Source: Collinsella aerofaciens (GTDB lineage: Bacteria > Actinomycetota > Coriobacteriia > Coriobacteriales > Coriobacteriaceae). From it: a stretch of 64,000 bases of DNA. Position numbers and translations under genes: made by a program. This document shows positions 7,541-15,984 of the stretch, piece after piece (within the stretch, counting starts at the first letter, position 1; each line of letters begins with the position of its first letter). The notes under the pieces are model-generated. The model saw only the letters and a program-made list of their open reading frames with translations. It made no database searches and had not been told where the DNA came from. The DNA lies in contig NZ_JADMUF010000005.1 in assembly GCF_015546965.1 (NCBI RefSeq), forward strand, positions 90,570 to 154,569. The letters run 5' to 3'.

Positions 7541-9085
7541 CTAGTCCTTGGGCGTCCAGGACCAGAAGAAGTTGATAAGGGCCACACGCGAGGCGGTGCC
7601 GGTCTTTTTGTTAATCGAGGAAATGTGACGATAGAGCGTGGAGCGCGAAAGGAAGAGCGTTGTGGCGATGTCCTGAACGCTCTGGTCCGAAGCGACCAAT
7701 ACCTCAAGAATATCGCGCTCGCGCTCTGTAAGCCCAAAGGTGGCGACGAAAGCATCGAGGCGTTCATCGGACGTGAGCTCCGCTGCCTCCACGGGCTCGG
7801 GGTCGGAGCATGTGGGCGCAAGATCCCCACCAAGATCGTCGGTGGCAAGCGGCAGGCCATCCTGCATCACGGCAGCATCGTCTCGTTGCCCCAACTGCCC
7901 CAGCAGCGTAATCGCAATGCCCACAAACATCACGAGCGCCGCACCGACCGCAGCCAGCACGTTTTGACTCGAGATGATCGCCACCGCCGGCGCCGTCACG
8001 AGCATCGAGCACACGTTGTTGACGACGCGACCCATGCACGGCCAAAAATATGACCAGCGCGCATAGAGCGAGACGGCGGCATATTTTGTGGTAAAGAACA
8101 CCACGAAAAAGCCCGAGCCCAGATAAAAGATGATCGTGGCAGCAAGCTCGTTGCCGCCATTGCCATCGACGATGAGCACAAAGAACGAAAGTGTGGACAG
8201 TATGGCGGCACATGTCATGCCGATATTCATATACGAGCGGCCGTGCAGGTCAAATAGTGCGCCAGCGACCAACGAGCTCACGACAAGCAGCAGGCGCGGC
8301 CAATCGCCTAAATCGACGGCTCCGACAGCATGCAGGGTCGTGAAGCCCGCGTTGAGAGCGGCGAATACGCTGGAAAGATACGCCGTCGCCACGGTCAGGC
8401 GAACTACGGCGCGACGGAATGCCGCCTTTGCCTCGGGATCGTCATGCCACTTGGCGCCATATTCCAGAGCATCTACCGAAAGCCCGGCAGCACTGGGTTC
8501 AAAGTTGGGGTCGGACTCGTCGCGCAGCTTGGCGCGTCGGGCACCGTGGAGCAACGCCACCTGCGCGATCGCACAGACGACCAGAACAGCCTGCTGAGGA
8601 ATGCCGACAGGCATCACCATGTGGTTGAGAACCTGCACCAGAACGCCCATGGCGTAAGAAAGTGCGGCGGCGCGCGCCAAGCAGGGCGTTCGCGCAAAGC
8701 GCCTCGCAAAATTTGCATGGGCAGTCGATCCGCAGTAGCCCAGCGCGCAGCACGCCACCAAACCGCCGGCAATTACCACCTCAACCTGAACCGCCATAAT
8801 CAACAGCAGCAATGCCGCCACCAGCAAAACGCCCGTGACGTCACTCGTTGCGTCGATAGCATGGGGACGGCGATAGTACAGAATGGGACGCACAAAAAAG
8901 CCAATCACGCTCGCGCCGATGACAAGGCTCTCATAAATAACGACCTCGTTCGGAGACACGAACTCGGCCATGCGCACATCAAAAAGATACTCGCACGCCA
9001 AAAACGTGAAGAAGAACAGCGCCAGGCATATAATCTCCCGAATGCCCCGACGCAAATATGCGGTTGTGTCTCCCATGCCCCTCAT
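7541..9085 (-). CDS. membrane-anchored LuxR family transcriptional regulator
   Basis: The first 400 or so residues are strongly hydrophobic with about ten or more membrane segments and no kinase or receiver domain. The last 65 residues form a LuxR/GerE helix-turn-helix, with LTERERDILEVLVASDQSVQ, then DIATTLFLSRSTLYRHISSI. Coriobacteria have many such one-component regulators with a transporter-like membrane part. The signal and target genes are unknown. I start at ATG 9085, after CTGGGGG; an in-frame TTG at 9106 or an ATG at 9076 are alternatives. The gene converges on mgtA and is followed by a palindrome, so co-regulation is not implied by position. Confidence 0.82.
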   Translation of the reverse strand: MRGMGDTTAYLRRGIREIICLALFFFTFLACEYLFDVRMAEFVSPNEVVIYESLVIGASVIGFFVRPILYYRRPHAIDATSDVTGVLLVAALLLLIMAVQVEVVIAGGLVACCALGYCGSTAHANFARRFARTPCLARAAALSYAMGVLVQVLNHMVMPVGIPQQAVLVVCAIAQVALLHGARRAKLRDESDPNFEPSAAGLSVDALEYGAKWHDDPEAKAAFRRAVVRLTVATAYLSSVFAALNAGFTTLHAVGAVDLGDWPRLLLVVSSLVAGALFDLHGRSYMNIGMTCAAILSTLSFFVLIVDGNGGNELAATIIFYLGSGFFVVFFTTKYAAVSLYARWSYFWPCMGRVVNNVCSMLVTAPAVAIISSQNVLAAVGAALVMFVGIAITLLGQLGQRDDAAVMQDGLPLATDDLGGDLAPTCSDPEPVEAAELTSDERLDAFVATFGLTERERDILEVLVASDQSVQDIATTLFLSRSTLYRHISSINKKTGTASRVALINFFWSWTPKD

Positions 9086-9271
9086 GGTTAACCCCCAGCC
9101 GCTCAATTGTCTGGAAATCTATTTTAATAAAGAACCAGTCTCAATATCGAAGCCAGGCTCGAAATGCTGCCAATTCGACCCCAGCCGTCCACATCACGCC
9201 GCGATTTTGAGCCGCATGGACCAGAAGGGACGCGCGCGACCTCTAGCTCGGCCAGGAGTGTCTCCAACTAC

Positions 9272-9300
9272 CACTCATTTAAGTACGTCCCCAATGAGTG
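9272..9300. repeat. 29-bp dispersed palindrome, copy 2
   Basis: Arms CACTCATT at 9272-9279 and AATGAGTG at 9293-9300 surround TAAGTACGTCCCC. Compared with copy 1 (1688-1716), the outer arm bases changed on both sides so that pairing is kept. A partial third arm (CCAATGACTACC) follows at 9302. It lies in the 377-bp gap between the LuxR gene and the zinc-ribbon module, where no other structure stands out. Confidence 0.65.
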
Positions 9301-9304
9301 CCCA

Positions 9305-9433
9305 ATGACTACCCGCGGCAAAGAGTGTCCCTATGTGCCGGATGAAAAATGGGCCATGTGTCCCAGTTGTGGAGACTCCTTGAGCCGTCTGGGTATCGCG
9401 AAGGATCGCGCACTCCCCCATCATCAAAAGTGA
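9305..9433 (+). CDS. possible 42-residue Cys-containing mini-protein
   Basis: The reading frame from ATG 9305 has three cysteines, one pair as CPSC, and resembles half of a zinc ribbon: CPYVPDEKWAMCPSCGDSL. It lies just upstream of three genes for zinc-ribbon proteins. There is no clear ribosome site, and the frame starts inside a repeat, so it may be chance or a decayed fragment. Confidence 0.2.
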   Translation: MTTRGKECPYVPDEKWAMCPSCGDSLSRLGIAKDRALPHHQK

Positions 9434-9462
9434 CACACGCTACCTGTTGATGGGAGGCAACC

Positions 9463-10200
9463 ATGGGCTTCTTTGACAAGATGTTCGAGAAGAAAGAGTG
9501 CGCGATTTGCGGTACCGAGCTGGGACTTCTAGGTAAGACCAAGATCAATGAAGGCTACCTGTGCAAAGAATGCGTCGGCAAGCTCTCTCCCTTCTTTGGC
9601 GGTTATCGCTCTAGCACCGCGGACGACATTCGCGAGCAGCTCGCCTATCGCGAGGCCAATGCCGAGCGCCTGGCATCGTTCAATCCCACGCGCACGCTCT
9701 CGGCCGGGCGCACCAATATCATGCTCGACGAGGACGCGGGCCTGCTGATCATTACCTCGCAGACGCGCTGGCGCGACGCCAACCCCGACATCATCGAGTT
9801 TTCGCAGGTGCTCGGCTGCGATATGGATATCGACGAGCACCGCACCGAGATCTATCGCGAGACCAAGGACGGCGAGCGTGAGAGTTATGACCCGCCGCGC
9901 TACGACCTGGATTACGACTTCAATCTGACCATCCACGTCAACACGCCGTACTTTACCGAGATTGACCTGCGCGTGAACGACTCCACCATCGATCAGCGCG
10001 GCTCCATCGAATATCGCGAGGCTAAGCGCCAGGCAACCGAAGTCCGCGATGCGCTGGTGCAGCTGCGTCAGGAGACGCGCGATAGCGTCGTTGCCGCCAA
10101 GGCCCCCAAGACTGCGGTGACCTGCCCCTTCTGCGGCGCCACCACCATTCCCGATGCCAGTGGGCGCTGCGAATACTGCGGCGGCGCCATCGGCGCCTAG
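9463..10200 (+). CDS. DUF4428 / double zinc-ribbon protein
   Basis: Function unknown. The N-terminus has CAICGTELG and, after KTKINEGYLCKECVGKLSPF, completes a DUF4428-type four-cysteine module (residues about 6-45). The middle (60-190) is a beta-rich domain without known catalytic residues. The C-terminus (about 215-244) is a second ribbon with CPFCGA and CEYCGG. No membrane segment is seen, so it is probably cytosolic. It is the first gene of a run with the same strand and short gaps (24 and 48 bp) to a TFIIB-ribbon membrane protein and an SPFH protein, suggesting one complex. ATG 9463 follows a GGGAGG site. Confidence 0.75.
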   Translation: MGFFDKMFEKKECAICGTELGLLGKTKINEGYLCKECVGKLSPFFGGYRSSTADDIREQLAYREANAERLASFNPTRTLSAGRTNIMLDEDAGLLIITSQTRWRDANPDIIEFSQVLGCDMDIDEHRTEIYRETKDGERESYDPPRYDLDYDFNLTIHVNTPYFTEIDLRVNDSTIDQRGSIEYREAKRQATEVRDALVQLRQETRDSVVAAKAPKTAVTCPFCGATTIPDASGRCEYCGGAIGA

Positions 10201-10224
10201 CCCCCGGCACGGAAAGGACCGATC

Positions 10225-11547
10225 ATGGCCTTCGAAAGCGTTAACTATCAGTGCCCTGCCTGTGGCGGCCCGCTGCATTTTGCCAGCGCCGAGCAAAAGC
10301 TTGTCTGCGACTACTGCGACTCGCGCTTTGAAGTCGAAGAGGTCGAGGCTCTCTATCGCGAGCGCCAGGACAAGGCAGATGCCAAAGCCGATGCGGCAGC
10401 CGCAACATCCAAGCCCGCATCCGACGATGCGGTGCAGGAACTGGCCCAAAACGCCGGCTATATCTGTTCGTCGTGTGGCGCCGAGCTGATCTCGGACGGC
10501 ACCGTCGCCGTCTCCACCTGCCCGTACTGCGGCAACCCCGCCGTGGCACCCGGTCAACTCTCGGGCGACTTCTCCCCTGACCTGGTGATTCCATTTAAAC
10601 TCGGTCGCGACGATGTCTTGGCCGCGCTCAAGGAGCACTACAAGGGCAAAATCCTGCTGCCCAAGAGCTTTGTCACCGGCAACCACATCGACGAGGTCCA
10701 AGGCGTTTACGTGCCGTTTTGGCTCTACGGCGCCCACGTGGACGGCGAAGTGTACTTTGACGCAACCAACGAGACCGTAACCGAGGAATCCGACCGCACC
10801 GTCACGACCACCGACCACTACGACGCCTACCGTAAGGGCAATATCTCGTTTGAGCGCGTGCCCGTCGACGGATCGTCCAAGATGCCCGACGGCCATATGG
10901 ACGCCATCGAGCCGTTTGACTACGACGCGCTGCGCCCGTTCTCGGTCGCTTATATGCCCGGCTACATCGCCAACCGCTATGACGAGGATTGCGAGACCTG
11001 CAAGGCGCGCGCCGAGCGTCGTATGGAGGAGAGCACGATCTCAGCCCTGCGCGAGACCGTCATCGACGAGTACGACGACGCCACGGTCGAAAGCAAGCAG
11101 CTCGACTACACCTGGGAAAACAGCGATTATGCCCTGTTCCCTGTGTGGATGCTCTCTACCTCGTGGAACGGCAAGAGCTACCTGTTTGCCATGAACGGCC
11201 AAACCGGCCGCATGGTCGGCGAGCTCCCCTGCTCCAAGCCCAAGCTCGTCATCGCCTCGGTGCTGTTCTTTGCGATCGGATTTGTCCTCTCCCAGATCCT
11301 CTTCATGGGTGAGAACGCCTTCGATCCGGATTACCTCGCCTTTGACATCGAGGGCATCCTCATCAACATCGTCGCGCCGCTGATCATCGTGATTATCGCA
11401 GACGTGCTGCTGGTCGGCCAGCTCAAGACAGCCAACGAGGCAACCCACGCCGACTACTACTGTGGAGACCTCGACCTGACCGAGAAGCACGACACCTTTA
11501 GCCATACCGAAACCACGGTTGTCATGAAGGACAACAAGGACGACTAG
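10225..11547 (+). CDS. TFIIB-type zinc-ribbon membrane protein
   Basis: Two zinc ribbons at the N-terminus: CPACGGPL with CDYCDSRF (residues 11-34) and CSSCGAEL with CPYCGN (about 86-110). A long soluble part of the kind annotated 'TFIIB-type zinc ribbon-containing protein' follows, with FKLGRDDVLAALKEHYKGK. Near the end there are two membrane helices (about residues 345-400). It resembles YdjG-like proteins of Firmicutes, which work with an SPFH protein and PspA in envelope maintenance; here the SPFH partner is the next gene. PspA is not in this window. Role inferred from architecture and context only. ATG 10225 follows AAAGGA. Confidence 0.72.
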   Translation: MAFESVNYQCPACGGPLHFASAEQKLVCDYCDSRFEVEEVEALYRERQDKADAKADAAAATSKPASDDAVQELAQNAGYICSSCGAELISDGTVAVSTCPYCGNPAVAPGQLSGDFSPDLVIPFKLGRDDVLAALKEHYKGKILLPKSFVTGNHIDEVQGVYVPFWLYGAHVDGEVYFDATNETVTEESDRTVTTTDHYDAYRKGNISFERVPVDGSSKMPDGHMDAIEPFDYDALRPFSVAYMPGYIANRYDEDCETCKARAERRMEESTISALRETVIDEYDDATVESKQLDYTWENSDYALFPVWMLSTSWNGKSYLFAMNGQTGRMVGELPCSKPKLVIASVLFFAIGFVLSQILFMGENAFDPDYLAFDIEGILINIVAPLIIVIIADVLLVGQLKTANEATHADYYCGDLDLTEKHDTFSHTETTVVMKDNKDD

Positions 11548-11595
11548 CCATTCTGACCAATATCACCCGGCCTTTGACGAGAAAGGAAGATCACC

Positions 11596-12834
11596 ATGGG
11601 ACTCTTGAAAGCTGGATTGGGTGCTGCCGGCGGCGTCATGGCCGACCAGTGGAAGGAATTTATCTATTGCGAATCGATGCCTGCCGACGTCTTGGCCTGC
11701 AAGGGCAGCAAGCGCACCGGTGGCCGCAGCTCCAACACGCGCGGCGAGGACAACGTCATCTCCAACGGCTCCGTCATCGCCGTCAACGACGGCCAGGGCA
11801 TGCTCGTGGTGCAAAACGGCAAGATCATCGAGGTCGCGCTGGAGCCCGGCGAGTTCGTCTTTGACACCGGCAGCGAGCCGAGCGTCTTTAGCGGCAACCT
11901 GGGCGACTCCATCAAGGAGACGTTCGCCAATATCGGCAGCCGCTTTACCTTTGGCGGCGACGCAGGTAAGGACCAGCGCGTCTACTTCATCAACACCAAG
12001 GAAATCATCGGCAACAAGTACGGCACCGCCTCGCCCGTGCCCTTCCGCGTGGTCGACAACAACATCGGCCTGGACGTCGACATCTCCGTGCGCTGCAATG
12101 GCGAGTATTCGTACCGCATCACCAACCCGCTGTTGTTCTACACCAACGTGTGCGGCAACGTGACCGATAGCTATACGCGCGACCAGATCGACAGCCAGCT
12201 TAAGTCCGAGCTGCTCACCGCCCTGCAGCCCGCCTTTGCCAAGATCTCGGAGATGGGCATTCGCTACAGCGCCATCCCCGGCCACACCACCGAGCTCGCC
12301 CACGCGCTCAACGAAGTCCTCTCCGCCGACTGGCGCGACCTGCGCGGCGTTGAGATCGTGAGCTTTGGCGTCAACTCCATCGCCGCCTCGCAAGAAGACG
12401 AGCAGATGATCAAGGACCTGCAGAAGGCCGCAGTCATGCGCGATCCCACCATGGCAGCTGCCAACATCGCCAGCGCCCAGAGCGACGCGATGCGCGCGGC
12501 AGCCGCCAACCCCAACGGCGCGATGGCCGGCTTTATGGGCATGGGCATGGCAGGTGGCATGGGCGGCATGAATGCCAGTCAGCTGTTCGCCGCCGGCCAG
12601 GCACAGCAGCAGGCCGCCCCGCAGCCGGCTCCGGCACCTGCCCCCGCACCGGCACCCGCCGCCCCCGCGGCCGGCACGTGGACCTGCAGCTGCGGCGCCA
12701 CCAACACCGGCAAGTTCTGCCCCGAGTGTGGCAGTCCCGCACCCGCCCCGGCACCGACCAAGTGGTTCTGCCCCAACTGCGGCAGCGAAAACGGCGGCAA
12801 GTTCTGCAGCAACTGTGGAACGCCCAGGCCCTAG
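11596..12834 (+). CDS. SPFH (band 7) protein with C-terminal zinc ribbons
   Basis: Residues 1-300 match the SPFH family subgroup related to B. subtilis YdjI, formerly called virion core protein: start GLLKAGLGAAGGVMADQWKE, then EFVFDTGSEPSVFSGNLGDS. SPFH proteins scaffold membrane microdomains. A Met/Gly-rich segment and a Pro/Ala linker (about 313-355) lead to two ribbons: CSCGATNTGKFCPECG and CPNCGSENGGKFCSNCG. It has no classical membrane helix and may bind the membrane peripherally. The repeated cysteine ribbons in three successive genes suggest shared zinc-dependent assembly. Start ATG 11596 follows AAGGAAG. Confidence 0.8.
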   Translation: MGLLKAGLGAAGGVMADQWKEFIYCESMPADVLACKGSKRTGGRSSNTRGEDNVISNGSVIAVNDGQGMLVVQNGKIIEVALEPGEFVFDTGSEPSVFSGNLGDSIKETFANIGSRFTFGGDAGKDQRVYFINTKEIIGNKYGTASPVPFRVVDNNIGLDVDISVRCNGEYSYRITNPLLFYTNVCGNVTDSYTRDQIDSQLKSELLTALQPAFAKISEMGIRYSAIPGHTTELAHALNEVLSADWRDLRGVEIVSFGVNSIAASQEDEQMIKDLQKAAVMRDPTMAAANIASAQSDAMRAAAANPNGAMAGFMGMGMAGGMGGMNASQLFAAGQAQQQAAPQPAPAPAPAPAPAAPAAGTWTCSCGATNTGKFCPECGSPAPAPAPTKWFCPNCGSENGGKFCSNCGTPRP

Positions 12835-12914
12835 CCCCTCTATCTGGTAATTGGCGGGGGATCCGCCACCCCCGCATTTGCTTCTATGGGTTTCGTTCGA
12901 TGAAGGAGGACACC

Positions 12915-13757
12915 ATGAAGACAACGTTCAAAAAGTCCGTACTCGCATTCCTGACATGCATCCTGGCGCTCGCCTTTGCCCTGACGGGCTGCAGCGGCGG
13001 CGGCAAAGACCCCAAGGCCAACTTCGTCGGCAGCTGGGAACTCTCAGGTGGAACCATGGAGGGCGAAGAGCTGACCGATGAGTACATGAAGATGCTCGAG
13101 GATTGGGGTGTCCACTGCGTCCTGATTCTCGATGAGGACGGTACAGGCGCCCTCGACCTGTTCCTTGAAGTCGTCGACCTTAAATGGGAGGCAAAGGACG
13201 GCACCACCGTAACCATCACCGCCGAAGACGAGTCGCATGACATGAAGCTCAAGGACGGCAAACTCATCCTCGAAGAAGATGACGGCAATCTTGTCTTTAC
13301 CAAGTCCGACAAGGACCTGTCCGGTACGGTGAAGAAGGATCGCGAGGCGGCCGAGAAGGAAGAAGAGATCGACGAGGCCGTCGAAGACGACGACGTCCAG
13401 AAGATTGAAATCTCCCCCGCCGTCACTGTCGCCGATGACGATCTGTGCACCATCACCATCACCGAAAAGTTCAAGGATGACTGGGGCGACATCGGCTTTG
13501 TCGTCAACATCACCAACAAGAGCGACAAGGACCTGACCTTCTACGCTCCCTCCGGCAAGACCAACGTCAACGGCACCATGAAGGAACCCTGGTTCTCGGC
13601 TCACCTGATGCCCGGCACCAACGCCACCGAGGAATTCACCTTCTCGAAGGGCACGCTCGATAGTCTTGACGACCTAGTCAACACGACAATCGGCATCGAC
13701 GCCTACCTGACCGATTCCTACGAGGACGTCGCCTCCTACAGCGCAACCATCGCGTAA
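12915..13757 (+). CDS. putative lipoprotein, last gene of the SPFH module
   Basis: A signal peptide with hydrophobic core (residues 8-22) ends in the lipobox LTGC, so Cys26 should be lipidated and the protein anchored outside the membrane. The mature part has a lipocalin-like or DUF-type beta domain (NFVGSWELSGGTM), an acidic linker near residues 150-165, and a C-terminal beta domain that begins QKIEISPAVTVADDD and resembles DUF5067-like domains. No enzyme motif is seen. ATG 12915 follows AAGGAGG at optimal spacing; an in-frame ATG at 12900 is less likely. It is 80 bp from the SPFH gene and ends before a strong terminator, so it is probably the last gene of the unit. Confidence 0.78.
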   Translation: MKTTFKKSVLAFLTCILALAFALTGCSGGGKDPKANFVGSWELSGGTMEGEELTDEYMKMLEDWGVHCVLILDEDGTGALDLFLEVVDLKWEAKDGTTVTITAEDESHDMKLKDGKLILEEDDGNLVFTKSDKDLSGTVKKDREAAEKEEEIDEAVEDDDVQKIEISPAVTVADDDLCTITITEKFKDDWGDIGFVVNITNKSDKDLTFYAPSGKTNVNGTMKEPWFSAHLMPGTNATEEFTFSKGTLDSLDDLVNTTIGIDAYLTDSYEDVASYSATIA

Positions 13758-13807
13758 CGGCACGTAACATCAGCCGCGGATTGGCGGACACATCCGCGCA
13801 CATGCCA

Positions 13808-13846
13808 GGCGGGGCCGCAGGAAATGATCCTGCGGCCCCGCCGCTT
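13808..13846. terminator. strong hairpin between convergent genes
   Basis: Perfect 15-bp GC-rich stem, GGCGGGGCCGCAGGA at 13808-13822 with 13828-13842, five-base loop, followed on the plus strand by GCTTTAT. It ends the lipoprotein transcript and may serve the minus-strand response regulator too. Confidence 0.75.
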
Positions 13847-13867
13847 TATGCCGATGCGTAACGAGCG

Positions 13868-14488
13868 TTAGCGCTCCATGTTGGGAACGATGCTGCCCTC
13901 CGTTACTGCGCGCACGGCCAGGCGCATGATGTTGTCGTAGCCGGTCTTGTTGAGGATCTCCGAAATGCGGCGTTTGATGGTTCCCTCGCTCATAAACAGC
14001 TCGGCCGCGATCTCGCGGCGGCTCTTGCCCTCGCAGGCAAGGCGCAAAATCGACAGCTCGACATCGTCGAGGGCCGCCGTGCCCGAAAAAATGCTCTCGG
14101 GCGGCTTGGGAAACGTGCAATAGCCCGCCAGCGTGGAGCGCATCACGGCGAACAGCTCGTCGATACCGACGTTCTTGTACACAAAGCTGTCGACGCCCGC
14201 CTCGCGGGCCTGATCGACAAAGGTGATCTCGGGCATGCCGGTCATGATAATGATGCGACACTCGGGCAGTTGCTCCTTGATGCGCGCCGCCGCCACGATG
14301 CCGTTGGAATCGTGCTCGGTGCACACATCCATCAGTATCATGTCCGGACGCTCCTTGAGCACAACGTCCAAGGCATCCGAGGCGTCGGCGATCGCGGCGA
14401 CAACGGTCATGTCGGGCTGGTCGCCCACGGAACGCGCCAGGCTCTCGCGCAAGATAGCCTGGTCTTCGACGATTAACACGCGGATCAT
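13868..14488 (-). CDS. NarL/FixJ family response regulator
   Basis: The receiver domain (1-120) has the acidic pair E8/D9, the phosphoacceptor D54 in MILMDVC, T83 in IIMTGMP and K105 in FVYKNVG. The LuxR helix-turn-helix (about 140-200) reads LSILRLACEGKSRREIAAEL, then FMSEGTIKRRISEILNKTG. It is the last gene of a three-gene unit with the interrupted kinase (overlap 4 bp) and the 627-residue sensor. If the kinase is dead, the regulator may answer to another kinase. Target genes are not evident. Confidence 0.9.
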   Translation of the reverse strand: MIRVLIVEDQAILRESLARSVGDQPDMTVVAAIADASDALDVVLKERPDMILMDVCTEHDSNGIVAAARIKEQLPECRIIIMTGMPEITFVDQAREAGVDSFVYKNVGIDELFAVMRSTLAGYCTFPKPPESIFSGTAALDDVELSILRLACEGKSRREIAAELFMSEGTIKRRISEILNKTGYDNIMRLAVRAVTEGSIVPNMER

Positions 14489-15984
14489 GAGCTTCTCCTT
14501 TGGGCCGTGGCGTTGGAGGCGAGCGGGATGGACACCGTAAGCGTGAAGGGCGGGGCGGTGTGGACTTCCAGGCTGCCGCCCAGATTCTGTGCGACATGCC
14601 TCATACCTGGGATACCCGTTCCCTCGCGATACGATACGGGTGCAGGCGCGCCGTCGTTAGAAACGGCCATCCGCGCAACAGCGCCGTCTTCCGACGTCTC
14701 CTGCCGCAGGCGCACATGGACCTGATGGGCCTGTGCATGCTTGGTGGCATTGGTCGAGGCTTCGCGGATAATCTGCAGAAAGGCTGCGGCGATACGCGCG
14801 TCGCTTGGCAGCTCGCCCTCCACATCGATCTGCACGCTCACCAGGCCAAAGGCATGGACGATATCGCCCAGTTGTTCTGCCGGTTCGGCGTCGCCCCCGC
14901 TGCGCAGATCGGCAGCGATTGAGCGCAGCAGCGGGTCAATCTGCTCGAGCGACTCGTCGTCCAAGCGCCCCTCCTCCAGATAACGATGGAGGATGGACAG
15001 GCGCTGCCCGATCACGTCGTGCACGCGAGCTCGCATACGCAGATAGGCCGCATTGTCAGCAACTTTTTTGACTTCTTCGATCTGGGCTTGGAGCTCTTGG
15101 CCCGCAAGCTCAAGCAGGTGGTTGGCTTACGCCAGGCGATCATGAGCATGCGCATACTCTGTTACATCCAGACCGATAATGCGCTCGAAGAGGCGGCCCG
15201 AAACCATAACGTCATCGTGCACAAACAAGCGAATCTCGGCGGGAGAAACCTCGACCACAACGCGCGCCTCACCAAAACGGTCCAGACTAATACGCACGCG
15301 GTTCTGGCTGCTTTCGGGCATTTGCATGCTGAGTTTGCGCAGGTCGTTCCATGTTCCGCTCATATCGCCTAGGTCGGTGGGCATATGAAGCTCCACCAGG
15401 TTTTTTCGCATGCAGCGGTTCATGAGCAGCGGACGGCCCCTCGGGTCTAGATACAGGATGCCCACGGGAATCACGTTGATGGTCTCGATCGTCGAGAACA
15501 TGGTGATATCCTCCTGGCGGTTACGGACGTCCATCAAGAGCGCCGCAATGGAGCGGAACAGGAAAAACGCTCCCTCCGCGATAAGGACAACGGTCCACGC
15601 CGAGCCCATGGCAAGCACCACCGGCGGTGTCACGGCGGCAATGAGCAGCAGCTCGGCCAGCATGACTGGACGACGATAGTGCACCATAAGCACCACGCCG
15701 TAGGCAAAGATCACGGCATTGAGCCACAGCGCTCCGCCCATTGCCCTGGCGCAAACGTCAAGCGGCGCCACCAGATACGAGCCAGACGACGCGAACAAGA
15801 TGAGCGCCGAAATCATCAGATGAAGCACAAGGCTCGCCTCGTAGGCGCAAATCACCTTACGGTTATAGGACGAGCGGCGCGATGAAATGAGCGGGACGTG
15901 GATCGTCTGCAGGCACGCAGCCAGGGCAAAGACAACATCGAGCGCAACGATTTGGGGAAGAATAAGCGAAATCTGCATCGTCAC
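14485..15984 (-). pseudogene. NarX/DesK-like sensor histidine kinase interrupted by in-frame TAA
   Basis: The frame runs uninterrupted from ATG 15984 to a TAA at 15127-15129, then continues in the same frame to the stop at 14485. Part one (285 residues) has about six membrane segments and a PAS-like domain (ITMFSTIETINVIPVGILYL). Part two has a coiled coil (ANHLLELAGQELQAQIEE), the phosphoacceptor His in RMRARVHDVIGQRLSI (codon 322), and a HATPase domain with REASTNATKHA, and GTGIPGMRHVAQNLGG. The stop falls in the coiled coil before the His box, where GAA or CAA would be expected. No good ribosome site precedes the first downstream ATG (15036). Either it is a recent nonsense mutation, a sequencing error, or two separately made halves. 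Confidence 0.78.
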
